From Streptomyces griseoviridis (GTDB lineage: Bacteria > Actinomycetota > Actinomycetes > Streptomycetales > Streptomycetaceae): a DNA stretch of 64,000 bases. Under the pieces are notes generated by a model that did no database searches, was not told the origin of the DNA, and saw nothing but the letters and a program-made list of their open reading frames with translations. Each line of letters opens with the position of its first letter. Position 1 is the stretch's first letter. The translations under genes were made by a program, and so were the position numbers. This document shows positions 34,678 to 42,058 of the stretch, piece by piece. The stretch lies in assembly GCA_014649155.1 (NCBI GenBank), contig BMSM01000008.1, forward strand, positions 124,001 to 188,000, in the 5' to 3' direction.

Positions 34678-36014
34678 GTGTGCCTCCTGGGCCGGGTCGG
34701 TGGGTGCGCCGCGGGTGCGTACAGCAGTCCGGCGGCGGCGAGGGTGAGCAGAGGCACCAGGGTCAGGGCGGCGGGCAGTCCCCACACTTGGGCCAGGGAG
34801 CCGATGACGGGTGGTCCGGCGAGGAAGCCGAGGCCGCCGATCGCCGTCACCACGGCGACGTCGCGGGCGGGCCGGTGACCGCGCAGCCGCCCCGCCGTCT
34901 CGATGGCGGTCGGCACGACCAGGGACAGTCCGGCGCCCAGTGCGGCGAAGCCGGCCAGCGTGACCGTCGCCTGCCCGGTCGCGAGCGCTGCGCCGAAGAG
35001 CACGGCACCGGCGGCGGCGCCGTACGCCGCGGAGCGCGGACCGCCCCAGCGCGCGGTCACCCGGTCCCCGCACAGTCGGGCGACCGCCATGGCCACGCAG
35101 TAGACGGCGTACCCGAGGGCGGCGAACCCGCTGCTGCGCCCCAGGTCCTCGTGCAGGTGCACGGCGGCCCAGTCCGCAGTCGCCCCCTCGGCCGCCAGCC
35201 CGCACAGACAGGCCAGCGCCAGCACGGCCAACGCCATCCGGTCGCGTGCGGCGCCCGCCGACTCCGCTGCGGGCACGGGCGGGTGGGTGCCGGTGCCGGT
35301 GGCCGGGGCGGTCGCGGCGGACGCCCTTTCGCCGGACGGCGCGGTGGGCGCCCCGCACGGAGCCGACGGGACCGGTGGCACCGACGGGGCGGACGGCACC
35401 GACGGCACCGACGGAACCGGCGCCCCCGAACCGGTCCGCGAGACCCGTCCGGCGGGTGCGGGCTCCGACGGTGGCAGCCGGCTGCCGCACACGGCGTTCG
35501 CCGTGACCAGAGCCGCCGCGACCAGGGCGAAGTGCGCCACCGGAGCGATCCCCCGCGCGGCGAACCACGCGCCGGTCGCGGCACCCGTGAGGCCGCCGAC
35601 GCTGTAGGCGGCGTGCAGGGAGGACATGGCGGAGCGGCCCGCCTGCCGGCCCAGGACGAGGGCCTGCGCGTTCATGGCGACGTCCGTCACTCCGAGCACC
35701 ACGCCGAAGGCAGTGAGGGCCACAGCGAGCGAGTACGGGCCGTCGGCGACGGCCATCGGGATCACGGCCGGGCAGGCGAGCAGGACGCCGGTGCGGCACA
35801 CCGCGCGGCTGCCGTACCGGGTGACGAGACGGCCCGCCGCCCACTTGGCCGACAGGGCGCCCGCCGCCATGGCCCACAGGCACCACCCGAGGCCGGCGCC
35901 GCTGACGCCCGTGCGGTCCTTCACGGCCGGGATCCGCGCCGCCCAGGTGCCGAACAGGACGCCGCCGGTGAGGAAGACCAGGATCAGCGCGACGCGGGGC
36001 CGGCGGACGTCCAC
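34674..36014 (-). CDS. MFS transporter
   Basis: A 446-residue protein. GTG 36014 (MDVRRPRVALILVFL) is chosen because AAGGAGA lies six bases upstream; the longer ATG frame (36140) adds a non-conserved tail and would run into the divergent promoter. Twelve membrane helices are predicted, with the MFS signature between helices 2 and 3 degenerate ('RLVTRYGSRAVCRTG'). The central cytoplasmic loop (about residues 185-245) is unusually Pro/Ser/Val-rich, with a 'PSVPSVPSAPSVPPVPSAP' run from short DNA repeats. Its relatives are small-molecule exporters of the YbjJ-like branch. As first gene of the operon it may export the product of the flanking enzymes. Confidence 0.88.
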   Translation of the reverse strand: MDVRRPRVALILVFLTGGVLFGTWAARIPAVKDRTGVSGAGLGWCLWAMAAGALSAKWAAGRLVTRYGSRAVCRTGVLLACPAVIPMAVADGPYSLAVALTAFGVVLGVTDVAMNAQALVLGRQAGRSAMSSLHAAYSVGGLTGAATGAWFAARGIAPVAHFALVAAALVTANAVCGSRLPPSEPAPAGRVSRTGSGAPVPSVPSVPSAPSVPPVPSAPCGAPTAPSGERASAATAPATGTGTHPPVPAAESAGAARDRMALAVLALACLCGLAAEGATADWAAVHLHEDLGRSSGFAALGYAVYCVAMAVARLCGDRVTARWGGPRSAAYGAAAGAVLFGAALATGQATVTLAGFAALGAGLSLVVPTAIETAGRLRGHRPARDVAVVTAIGGLGFLAGPPVIGSLAQVWGLPAALTLVPLLTLAAAGLLYAPAAHPPTRPRRHT

Positions 36015-36269
36015 GGCTTCTCCTTCCCCCTGCGGCGTCCCATCCGTCCCTGTGGTGTCCGGTGGCGCATCGGTGACGACGTCCGAAGCGTTTCCCCGCG
36101 TTCGCGGCCCGAACCGGAGCGAACAGCACCGGAAGTTCAATTTCCGGAAGAAGGAGTTCCTAGGATCAAGGTCGACCGCCGCACTACGGTGGCCCCACCG
36201 CCCGGTCCCGACGTGTCCCGGCCCAGCAGTGACGTTTCCTCAACCGCCAGCCGAAGGGAGCGACACCCC
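36015..36269. promoter_or_regulatory. Divergent promoter region of the two island operons, with inverted repeat
   Basis: This 255-base gap separates the divergent MFS and cupin genes. A palindrome CCGGAA-7-TTCCGG (36129-36147) is followed by a further GGAGTTCC and the -10-like TAGGAT at 36161-36166 on the plus strand. No matching -35 is evident. The arrangement suggests one regulator controlling both operons. Confidence 0.4.
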
Positions 36270-37046
36270 GTGCGCTTCGTTGACGAGGTCGACCAGGACG
36301 ACGCTCATGTTCCGCCCCGCCCGGCCCCCGAGACCCGTCGGCTGTCCGACCTGCTCGGCGCGGCCACCGGGCCCGTGGTCCGGGACGCCCCGGCGCTGCG
36401 CGCGGTCCTGCGCGGCGGTGACGACCCCGTGCTGTACACGGCGCAGCGGGACGCCGACCCCCGCCGCCCGCTGCCCGGCCCCGCCGGCGCCCTCTACTGG
36501 CGGGGCGACCTGGTGGAGTACAGCGGCGGTGTCATGGCCGACGGCGAACCCGTCCGCTCGATCGGGCACTGGAACCCGCCCGAGCAACTGGAGGTCTTCC
36601 AGGTCGTCTCGGGCAGGGTCGTGCTGCTGATGGGCGACGACGCGACGCCGGCCACGATCTCCCTGGCCGAGTACGGCCCCGGTGACACGGCCGTGGTGCC
36701 GCGCGGGTGGTTCCACCTCACCGGCGCGCCCTGGGGACCGGCGACCGTCTTCAACATCTACACCGACCGCCGGGGCGCGGGCGGCACCGACGTCGCGGGC
36801 AAGTACCACGCGCGTGCTCCGCTGCCGTACCTGATCGCCATGTCCGGCGACCGCCCGGTGGCCGAGCCGGCGGCGGGCGCCCCGGCCGTCCCGCCGGTGG
36901 TGCTGACCGGGCACCTGCGCCCGGACGGCCTGGCGCTGCCGGACGACCTGCGCCGTTTCCTGACCGGGGCCGGACCGGCGGAGCTGGCGGACCTGCGCGA
37001 GCGGCTGGCCGGGCTGTCGGCGACCGACTGGCCGCGCGCCGCATGA
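36270..37046 (+). CDS. Cupin-domain protein
   Basis: A 258-residue protein starting at GTG 36270 with GGGAG upstream. The cupin core lies at residues ~80-175. Motif 1 is 'IGHWNPPEQLEVFQVVSGRVVLLMG', which lacks the usual second His of HxH but keeps His and Glu. Motif 2 is 'YGPGDTAVVPRGWFHLTGAPWGPATVFNIY', with P-x-G-x-x-H. It resembles sugar-isomerase or epimerase cupins (phosphoglucose-isomerase-like), but the metal site is incomplete. It is the first gene of the plus-strand operon and overlaps the kinase gene (ATGA). Its role in sugar handling is inference from context. Confidence 0.8.
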   Translation: MRFVDEVDQDDAHVPPRPAPETRRLSDLLGAATGPVVRDAPALRAVLRGGDDPVLYTAQRDADPRRPLPGPAGALYWRGDLVEYSGGVMADGEPVRSIGHWNPPEQLEVFQVVSGRVVLLMGDDATPATISLAEYGPGDTAVVPRGWFHLTGAPWGPATVFNIYTDRRGAGGTDVAGKYHARAPLPYLIAMSGDRPVAEPAAGAPAVPPVVLTGHLRPDGLALPDDLRRFLTGAGPAELADLRERLAGLSATDWPRAA

Positions 37047-38263
37047 CCGCCCCGCTGCCCCCGGTCCCGCTCCGCGCGGAGCCGGGGCCCGGCACACCCC
37101 CCGCCACCGTGCCGCCCTCGCTCGCGCAGGCCGCCGCCCGCCTGGGCCTGGACCCGGTGGGCCGGATGGACAGCGGCGGGTCGGACTCCGTGTGCGCCCT
37201 GGTGCGCGACGGCGACGGCACCCGTTTCGTCCTCAAGTACCTGCGCTCGGCCACCGGACGGGTGGACGGACACGGTCTGGGCACCTTCCGCGCCAAGGAA
37301 CGGCAGCAGCGCCACCTGGCCCGGGTGGCCCCCGCCGTGGCGGCCCGGTACCTGCCCGTGCTCCACGCCGAGCACGGACCGGGCTGGTCGGCGTTCCTGC
37401 TGCCGTACAGCCCGTACCCGTCACTGGCCGACACCGGCCGCTCGGCCGGGACGGCGGACTTCGTCCGGTTGCTGGACGCGGTGGTCGGCCCGCTCGTCGA
37501 CGACGGCTACGCACCGGGCGGCCATCCGCCCGCCCCGGATCTGTGGCAGTCGGTCTACCTGGAGCGGCTGCCCCGCCGCCGCTGGATCCTGCGCCGTCAT
37601 CTGCCCGCCGACCTGTGGCGGGACACGGTCGTCGTCAACGGCCGGCGGGTGCCCACCATGGAGCCCCTGTACCGGGCGGCCGGTGCCCCGCGGGTCGCCG
37701 CCCTGTTCACCGGGAGCCGGCTCTCCCTGCCCGTGCACGGCGACCTCAACCTGCGCAACGTCCTGGCGGACCCACGCCCGTGCGCCGCCCCCGAGTTCCA
37801 CCTCATCGACCCGCGGGGCACCGTCCGGCCGTGGGACGTCGTGTACGACCTGGCCAAGATGCTGTTCACGCTCACCCTCTTCGACGACTGCATGCGCACC
37901 GGGTACACCGTCCACTCGCCCGCTCCCGGCGAGTACACCCTCGCGCCGGCCGGGCCGAGCGGGCTGCGCCATGCCGTGCCGGGGTTCCTCGACCTGCTGC
38001 CCCGGGTGTGGGAGGGGCTGGCCGCCGCGGGCCTGGGCGACGGCCCGTGGCTCGCCCGGCTGCTGCTCGCCCACGCCAGCCACGTCCTGGCCGAGTCGGC
38101 CTGCCGGCTCTCCGACCGCGCCGCCCCGCCCGCGACCCGGCTCAACCGCGCACTCGGACTCCACCTCGGCGGACTGCTGCTCATGGACGACCTGCTACGG
38201 CGGCTCGACGGCGGCGGACCACCCGACGCCGCCGCCCACCTGGCGACGACCGGCGCCGCCTGA
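37043..38263 (+). CDS. Aminoglycoside-phosphotransferase-fold kinase
   Basis: A 406-residue protein starting at ATG 37043, overlapping the cupin stop. The catalytic loop is 'LPVHGDLNLRNVLADP' (H232, D234, N239) and the metal-binding DxG-like motif is 'HLIDPRGTVRPWDVVYDLAKML', both typical of the APH/choline-kinase fold. The N-terminal lobe has a Gly-rich 'RMDSGGSDSVCALVRDGDGTRFVLKYL' with the ATP-binding Lys in VLKYL. The substrate is probably a small hydroxylated compound such as a sugar or cyclitol. It lies between the cupin and the enolase paralogue, whose typical substrates are phosphorylated, so it may supply them. Confidence 0.85.
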   Translation: MTAPLPPVPLRAEPGPGTPPATVPPSLAQAAARLGLDPVGRMDSGGSDSVCALVRDGDGTRFVLKYLRSATGRVDGHGLGTFRAKERQQRHLARVAPAVAARYLPVLHAEHGPGWSAFLLPYSPYPSLADTGRSAGTADFVRLLDAVVGPLVDDGYAPGGHPPAPDLWQSVYLERLPRRRWILRRHLPADLWRDTVVVNGRRVPTMEPLYRAAGAPRVAALFTGSRLSLPVHGDLNLRNVLADPRPCAAPEFHLIDPRGTVRPWDVVYDLAKMLFTLTLFDDCMRTGYTVHSPAPGEYTLAPAGPSGLRHAVPGFLDLLPRVWEGLAAAGLGDGPWLARLLLAHASHVLAESACRLSDRAAPPATRLNRALGLHLGGLLLMDDLLRRLDGGGPPDAAAHLATTGAA

Positions 38264-38305
38264 CCCGGCCGCCCGGCCCACGACGAGATGCCCCGGAGGT
38301 CTCCC

Positions 38306-39562
38306 ATGCCGTCCGTCCGTTCCGTGACCGCGCGCGAGGTGCTGGACGCACTGGCGGTGCCCACCGTCGAGGTGGACGTGGTCCTCGACGACGGCAGCCG
38401 TGGCCGTGCCTCGGTCGCGGGCGGCATCTCGCGGGGGCCGTTCGCGGTCGAACTGCGCGACGGCGGCGACCGGTTCGCCGGGCTGGGCGTCACCCGCGCG
38501 GTACGGGGGGTGCGGGAGACCATAGGGCCGGCCCTCCACGGCCACGACGTGACGGACCAGCGCGCGGTGGACCGCCTGCTGTGCGACCTCGACGCGACCC
38601 CCGACAAGTCGAGGCTCGGCGCGAACGCCACGCTCGCCGTCTCCGCCGCCGTCGCCCGGGCCGCCGCCGCCTCCACCGGCGCCCCCCTGTACCGGCGGCT
38701 GGCCGGGGACGGGACGCCCACGCTCCCGGTGCCCCAGATGAACGTGCTCTCCGGACGGGGCCCCGGCGCCGTCACGGACGTACGGGAGTTCATGCTCGTG
38801 CCGCACGGCGCGTCGTCGTTCCGGCAGGCCCTGACCTGGTGCGCGGAGACCCACCGGGCGCTGCGCTCCCTGTCGCGGGCCCGCGGCTGGGCGACGGCGG
38901 TCGACGACGAGGGCGCGCTCGCGCCGCCGGTGGACGGCAACGACGCCGCGTTCGCGCTGCTGGCCGAGGCGATCGAGGCAGCCGGACTCCGGCCCGGGAC
39001 CGACGTCGCCGTGGGGATCGACGTCGGCCCCGGGCGCCGGGCCGACGGCACCTACCGGTTCGACGGCGCGGTGCGGGACACGGAGGGCATGATCGGTCTG
39101 TACGCCGGGTGGCTGGCACGCCACCCCCTGGTCTCGGTCGAGGACCCCCTGGACGCGGCGGACCGGGCGGGCTGGACACAGCTCACCGCAGCGCTCGGCG
39201 ACCGCCTCCAGCTCACCGGCGACAGCCTGTTCGCCGGGCAGGCGGAGCGGTTGCGCCGGGGCATCGCCGACGGCGCCGCCAACGCCGTCCTGCTGAAGCC
39301 GGGCCAGCTCGGCACGCTCACGGAGACACTGGACACCATGGCGCTGGCCCGGGAGAGCGGTTACCGCTGCACGGTCAGCCACCGCACCGGCGAGACCGAC
39401 GATCCGCTGATCGCCGAACTGGCCGCCGCCACCGGCTGCGGACAGCTCAAGAGCGGCGCGCCGGTCCGCGGTGAACGGGTCGCCAAATACAACGAGTTGC
39501 TGCGCATCGAGGAGGACCTCGGCGCGGCGGCCCGGTACGGCGAGCGGACGGAGGCGCGGTGA
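38306..39562 (+). CDS. Enolase paralogue with altered active-site loops
   Basis: A 418-residue protein starting at ATG 38306 behind GGAGGT. The enolase framework is clear: 'PTVEVDV', 'SRLGANATLAVSAAVARAAAA', metal Asp in 'GIDVG' and Glu in 'VSVEDPLD', catalytic Lys in 'VLLKPGQLGTLTETL', 'SHRTGETDD' and 'QLKSGAP...AKYNELLRIEE'. Two mobile loops differ from housekeeping enolases: the SGASTG loop reads 'AGGISRGPFA', and the His-bearing 'LNGGxHA' loop reads 'VLSGRGPGAV', losing the His. The Glu of 'EFM' and of 'DDEGALAP' remain. It is thus probably a lyase/dehydratase on a modified substrate, comparable in idea to the enolase-like PhpH of the bialaphos pathway. It is not the glycolytic enzyme. 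Confidence 0.9.
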   Translation: MPSVRSVTAREVLDALAVPTVEVDVVLDDGSRGRASVAGGISRGPFAVELRDGGDRFAGLGVTRAVRGVRETIGPALHGHDVTDQRAVDRLLCDLDATPDKSRLGANATLAVSAAVARAAAASTGAPLYRRLAGDGTPTLPVPQMNVLSGRGPGAVTDVREFMLVPHGASSFRQALTWCAETHRALRSLSRARGWATAVDDEGALAPPVDGNDAAFALLAEAIEAAGLRPGTDVAVGIDVGPGRRADGTYRFDGAVRDTEGMIGLYAGWLARHPLVSVEDPLDAADRAGWTQLTAALGDRLQLTGDSLFAGQAERLRRGIADGAANAVLLKPGQLGTLTETLDTMALARESGYRCTVSHRTGETDDPLIAELAAATGCGQLKSGAPVRGERVAKYNELLRIEEDLGAAARYGERTEAR

Positions 39563-40101
39563 CCGACGAGCTGATCACCGCTCGGCTGCGTCTGCGCCGG
39601 TGGCGCCCGGACGACCTCGGGGCGCTGACGGCCCTGTTCGCCGAGCCCAGCTTCTCCTGGCATCCGTTCCGCCGCGCCCGCTCCCCCGAGGAGGCCGCGC
39701 GGTTCCTGGAGGGGGTCCGTGACCACTGGGAACGGCACGGTTTCGGCCGCTGGGCGGTGTGCGCGCGCTCCGACGGCCGGCTCCTCGGGTACGCCGGGCC
39801 CGCCGCGTCCTCCTGGCCGCCCGTCCCGCGCGGCTGGGACATCGGCTGGCGGCTGGCGGCCCGGGCCCGTGGCCGCGGCCTGGGCGGCGAGGCGGCCGGG
39901 GCCGCGGTGGCCGACTGCCTGGACCGCGGGGTGCGCCCGCTGGTGGCGGTCGTGGAGTCGGGCAACGACGCGAGCCTGCGCATGTGCCATCGGCTCGGGA
40001 TGCGTGAACTGGACACCAGGACGCACCCCGCGTTCGGCACCGCGCACACCGTGTTCGTGCTGGCCGACGACAGACCCCTGAGGCGGAGGGACGCGAAGTG
40101 A
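39559..40101 (+). CDS. GNAT family N-acetyltransferase
   Basis: A 180-residue protein starting at GTG 39559, in GTGA overlap with the enolase gene. It follows the RimJ/RimL-like GNAT pattern: 'LRLRRWRPDDLGALTALFAEP', then the acetyl-CoA pyrophosphate loop 'ARARGRGLGGEAAGAAV' (residues ~102-118, R/Q-x-x-G-x-G/A) and 'ESGNDASLRMCHRLGMREL'. It would acetylate an amine, possibly an amino sugar formed by the DegT-type enzyme. That step is inferred from gene order. Tight coupling on both sides shows it belongs to the operon. Confidence 0.9.
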   Translation: MTDELITARLRLRRWRPDDLGALTALFAEPSFSWHPFRRARSPEEAARFLEGVRDHWERHGFGRWAVCARSDGRLLGYAGPAASSWPPVPRGWDIGWRLAARARGRGLGGEAAGAAVADCLDRGVRPLVAVVESGNDASLRMCHRLGMRELDTRTHPAFGTAHTVFVLADDRPLRRRDAK

Positions 40102-41921
40102 CCGAGACGGTGCGCGACAACCAGCCGGAAACCGATACGGAAACGGGGGAAGCGCACGGAACACCGCCCTGGCCCGGGACGGCCGTACCGTCCGCGCTGC
40201 TTCCGCTGCCCCGGAGCTGGAGCCTCCGGCCCGGACCGCCGTTCCGGCTGGACGCGGACAGCGAGATCGACGCCGGTCCGGGCACGGAGGACACGGCCCG
40301 CTGGCTGAGCGCCACCGTGGGCGCCGCCACCGGCCTTCCCCTGCCCGTCCGGGACGGCAGCGCGCCGGGCGTGCGGCTGCGCCTGGACGCGAGGACCGAG
40401 CGGTCCCTCGGCCCGGAGGGCTACCTGCTGGAATCCGGCCCGGCGGGCGTGACGCTCACCGGCGGCGGTCCCGCCGGACTGTTCTGGGCCGCGCAGACCC
40501 TGCGCCAGCTGCTGGGCCCCGCGGCCTACCGCCGGGCCCCGGTGCGCCGGGACGCGGTCTGGACGGTGCCGCCGGTCGTCATCGAGGACGCCCCGCGCTT
40601 CCGATGGCGCGGACTCATGCTCGATGTCGCCCGGCACTTCCTGCCCAAGGACGGGGTCCTGCGCTACCTGGATCTCATGGCCGCGCACAAGATGAACACC
40701 CTGCACCTGCACCTGACCGACGACCAGGGCTGGCGGGTGCAGATCCGGCGGTACCCGCGGCTGACGGAGGTCGGCGGCTGGCGGCCGCGCAGCAGGCTCG
40801 GCCTGACGTCCTCGCCGCTCTGGGACGAACGCCCGCACGGCGGCTACTACACCCAGGACGACGTGCGGGAGATCGTCGCCTACGCCGCCGACCGGCACAT
40901 CACCGTCGTACCGGAGATCGACATGCCGGCCCACTCCCAGGCGGCCATCGCCGCCCACCCGGAGCTGGGGGTGGGCGACGTGGTGGACACGGCCGCAGTG
41001 GAGGTGTGGACCGAATGGGGACTCAGCCCCAACGTGCTGGCCCCGTCCGACACCGTCCTGCGGTTCTACGAGCACGTACTCGAGGAGATCCTGGAACTCT
41101 TCCCCGGACCGTACGTGCACATCGGCGGCGACGAGTGCCCGATGGGGCAGTGGCGTGCCTCGCCGTCGGTGCAGGCCCGCAGGACCGCGCTCGGCCTGCC
41201 CGACGAAGTGGCGTTGCAGCACTGGCTGAACCGGCACTTCGCCGAGTGGCTGGCCGAGCGCGGCCGGCGCCCGGCGGCCTGGGACGAGATCATGGACCGG
41301 CGGTCCCCGGCCTCCGGAGCGGGCGCCCAGGCAGCCGCCTGGGCCGACACCGGCGCCGCGTTCGGGGCGGTCTCGGGCGCCGTACGGGCGGATGTGCGGC
41401 CCGACGCGCGACCTTCCGCCGAGTCCGATCTGCCGCCCGCGACGACCGTGCTGTCCTGGCGGGGCACCGCCGGCGGCGTCGCGGCCGTCCGCGCGGGCCA
41501 CACGGCGGTGATGTGTCCGGAGGAACACCTCTACCTGGACCACCGGCAGGCGGCGGAGGGCGAGCCGGTGCCCATCGGCTACGTGCGCACACTCGCCGAC
41601 GTCTACCGGTTCGAGCCGGTTCCGGCGGGCCTCACCGAGGAGGAGGCCGGACGCGTGGCCGGCGCCCAGGGCAACGCCTGGTCCGAGGCCCTGGAGACCC
41701 CGCAGCGCCTGGACTACCAGGTGTTTCCCCGGCTCGCCGCGCTGGCCGAAGTGACCTGGTCCGACCTGCCGGCCCCGGCCGAGCGGGACGTGGCGGAGTT
41801 CGAGGCGCGGATGGCCGGGCACCGTGCCCGGCTGGACGCGCTCGGCGTCGACCACCGCCGGCCCGGCGGCCCGCTTCCCTGGCAGCGGCGCCCCGGTGTG
41901 CCCGGCCGGCCCATGGCGTGA
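40098..41921 (+). CDS. Beta-N-acetylhexosaminidase, glycoside hydrolase family 20, without signal peptide
   Basis: A 607-residue protein starting at GTG 40098, in GTGA overlap with the GNAT gene. Residues ~30-165 form the GH20b domain. The catalytic TIM barrel begins 'RFRWRGLMLDVARHFLPKDGVLRYLDLMAAHKMNTLHLHLTDDQGWR' and contains the acid pair D345-E346 in 'HIGGDECPMGQW'. Late Trp residues ('VLSWRG', 'GAQGNAWSE') line the -1 site. The N-terminus is hydrophilic (MTETVRDNQPETD), with no signal peptide or Tat motif, so it acts in the cytosol. That fits trimming or remodelling of an intermediate rather than extracellular chitin digestion. Confidence 0.93.
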   Translation: MTETVRDNQPETDTETGEAHGTPPWPGTAVPSALLPLPRSWSLRPGPPFRLDADSEIDAGPGTEDTARWLSATVGAATGLPLPVRDGSAPGVRLRLDARTERSLGPEGYLLESGPAGVTLTGGGPAGLFWAAQTLRQLLGPAAYRRAPVRRDAVWTVPPVVIEDAPRFRWRGLMLDVARHFLPKDGVLRYLDLMAAHKMNTLHLHLTDDQGWRVQIRRYPRLTEVGGWRPRSRLGLTSSPLWDERPHGGYYTQDDVREIVAYAADRHITVVPEIDMPAHSQAAIAAHPELGVGDVVDTAAVEVWTEWGLSPNVLAPSDTVLRFYEHVLEEILELFPGPYVHIGGDECPMGQWRASPSVQARRTALGLPDEVALQHWLNRHFAEWLAERGRRPAAWDEIMDRRSPASGAGAQAAAWADTGAAFGAVSGAVRADVRPDARPSAESDLPPATTVLSWRGTAGGVAAVRAGHTAVMCPEEHLYLDHRQAAEGEPVPIGYVRTLADVYRFEPVPAGLTEEEAGRVAGAQGNAWSEALETPQRLDYQVFPRLAALAEVTWSDLPAPAERDVAEFEARMAGHRARLDALGVDHRRPGGPLPWQRRPGVPGRPMA

Positions 41922-42058
41922 ATCCATCCACGGTTGGCCCGCAGGTCGCGCTGCCCTCGCCGTGCGTTCAACTGTCCACGAGATTGCCCTCTTTGACGTA
42001 GCAGGCGGCCGGGGTGCCTCCCTAGTCTGGCGCGACGGACCGTCGACCACGGGGAACG

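Noticed and set aside
38306..39562. Housekeeping glycolytic enolase
   Set aside because: Two substrate-closing loops are replaced and the gene sits inside a coupled biosynthetic-type operon.
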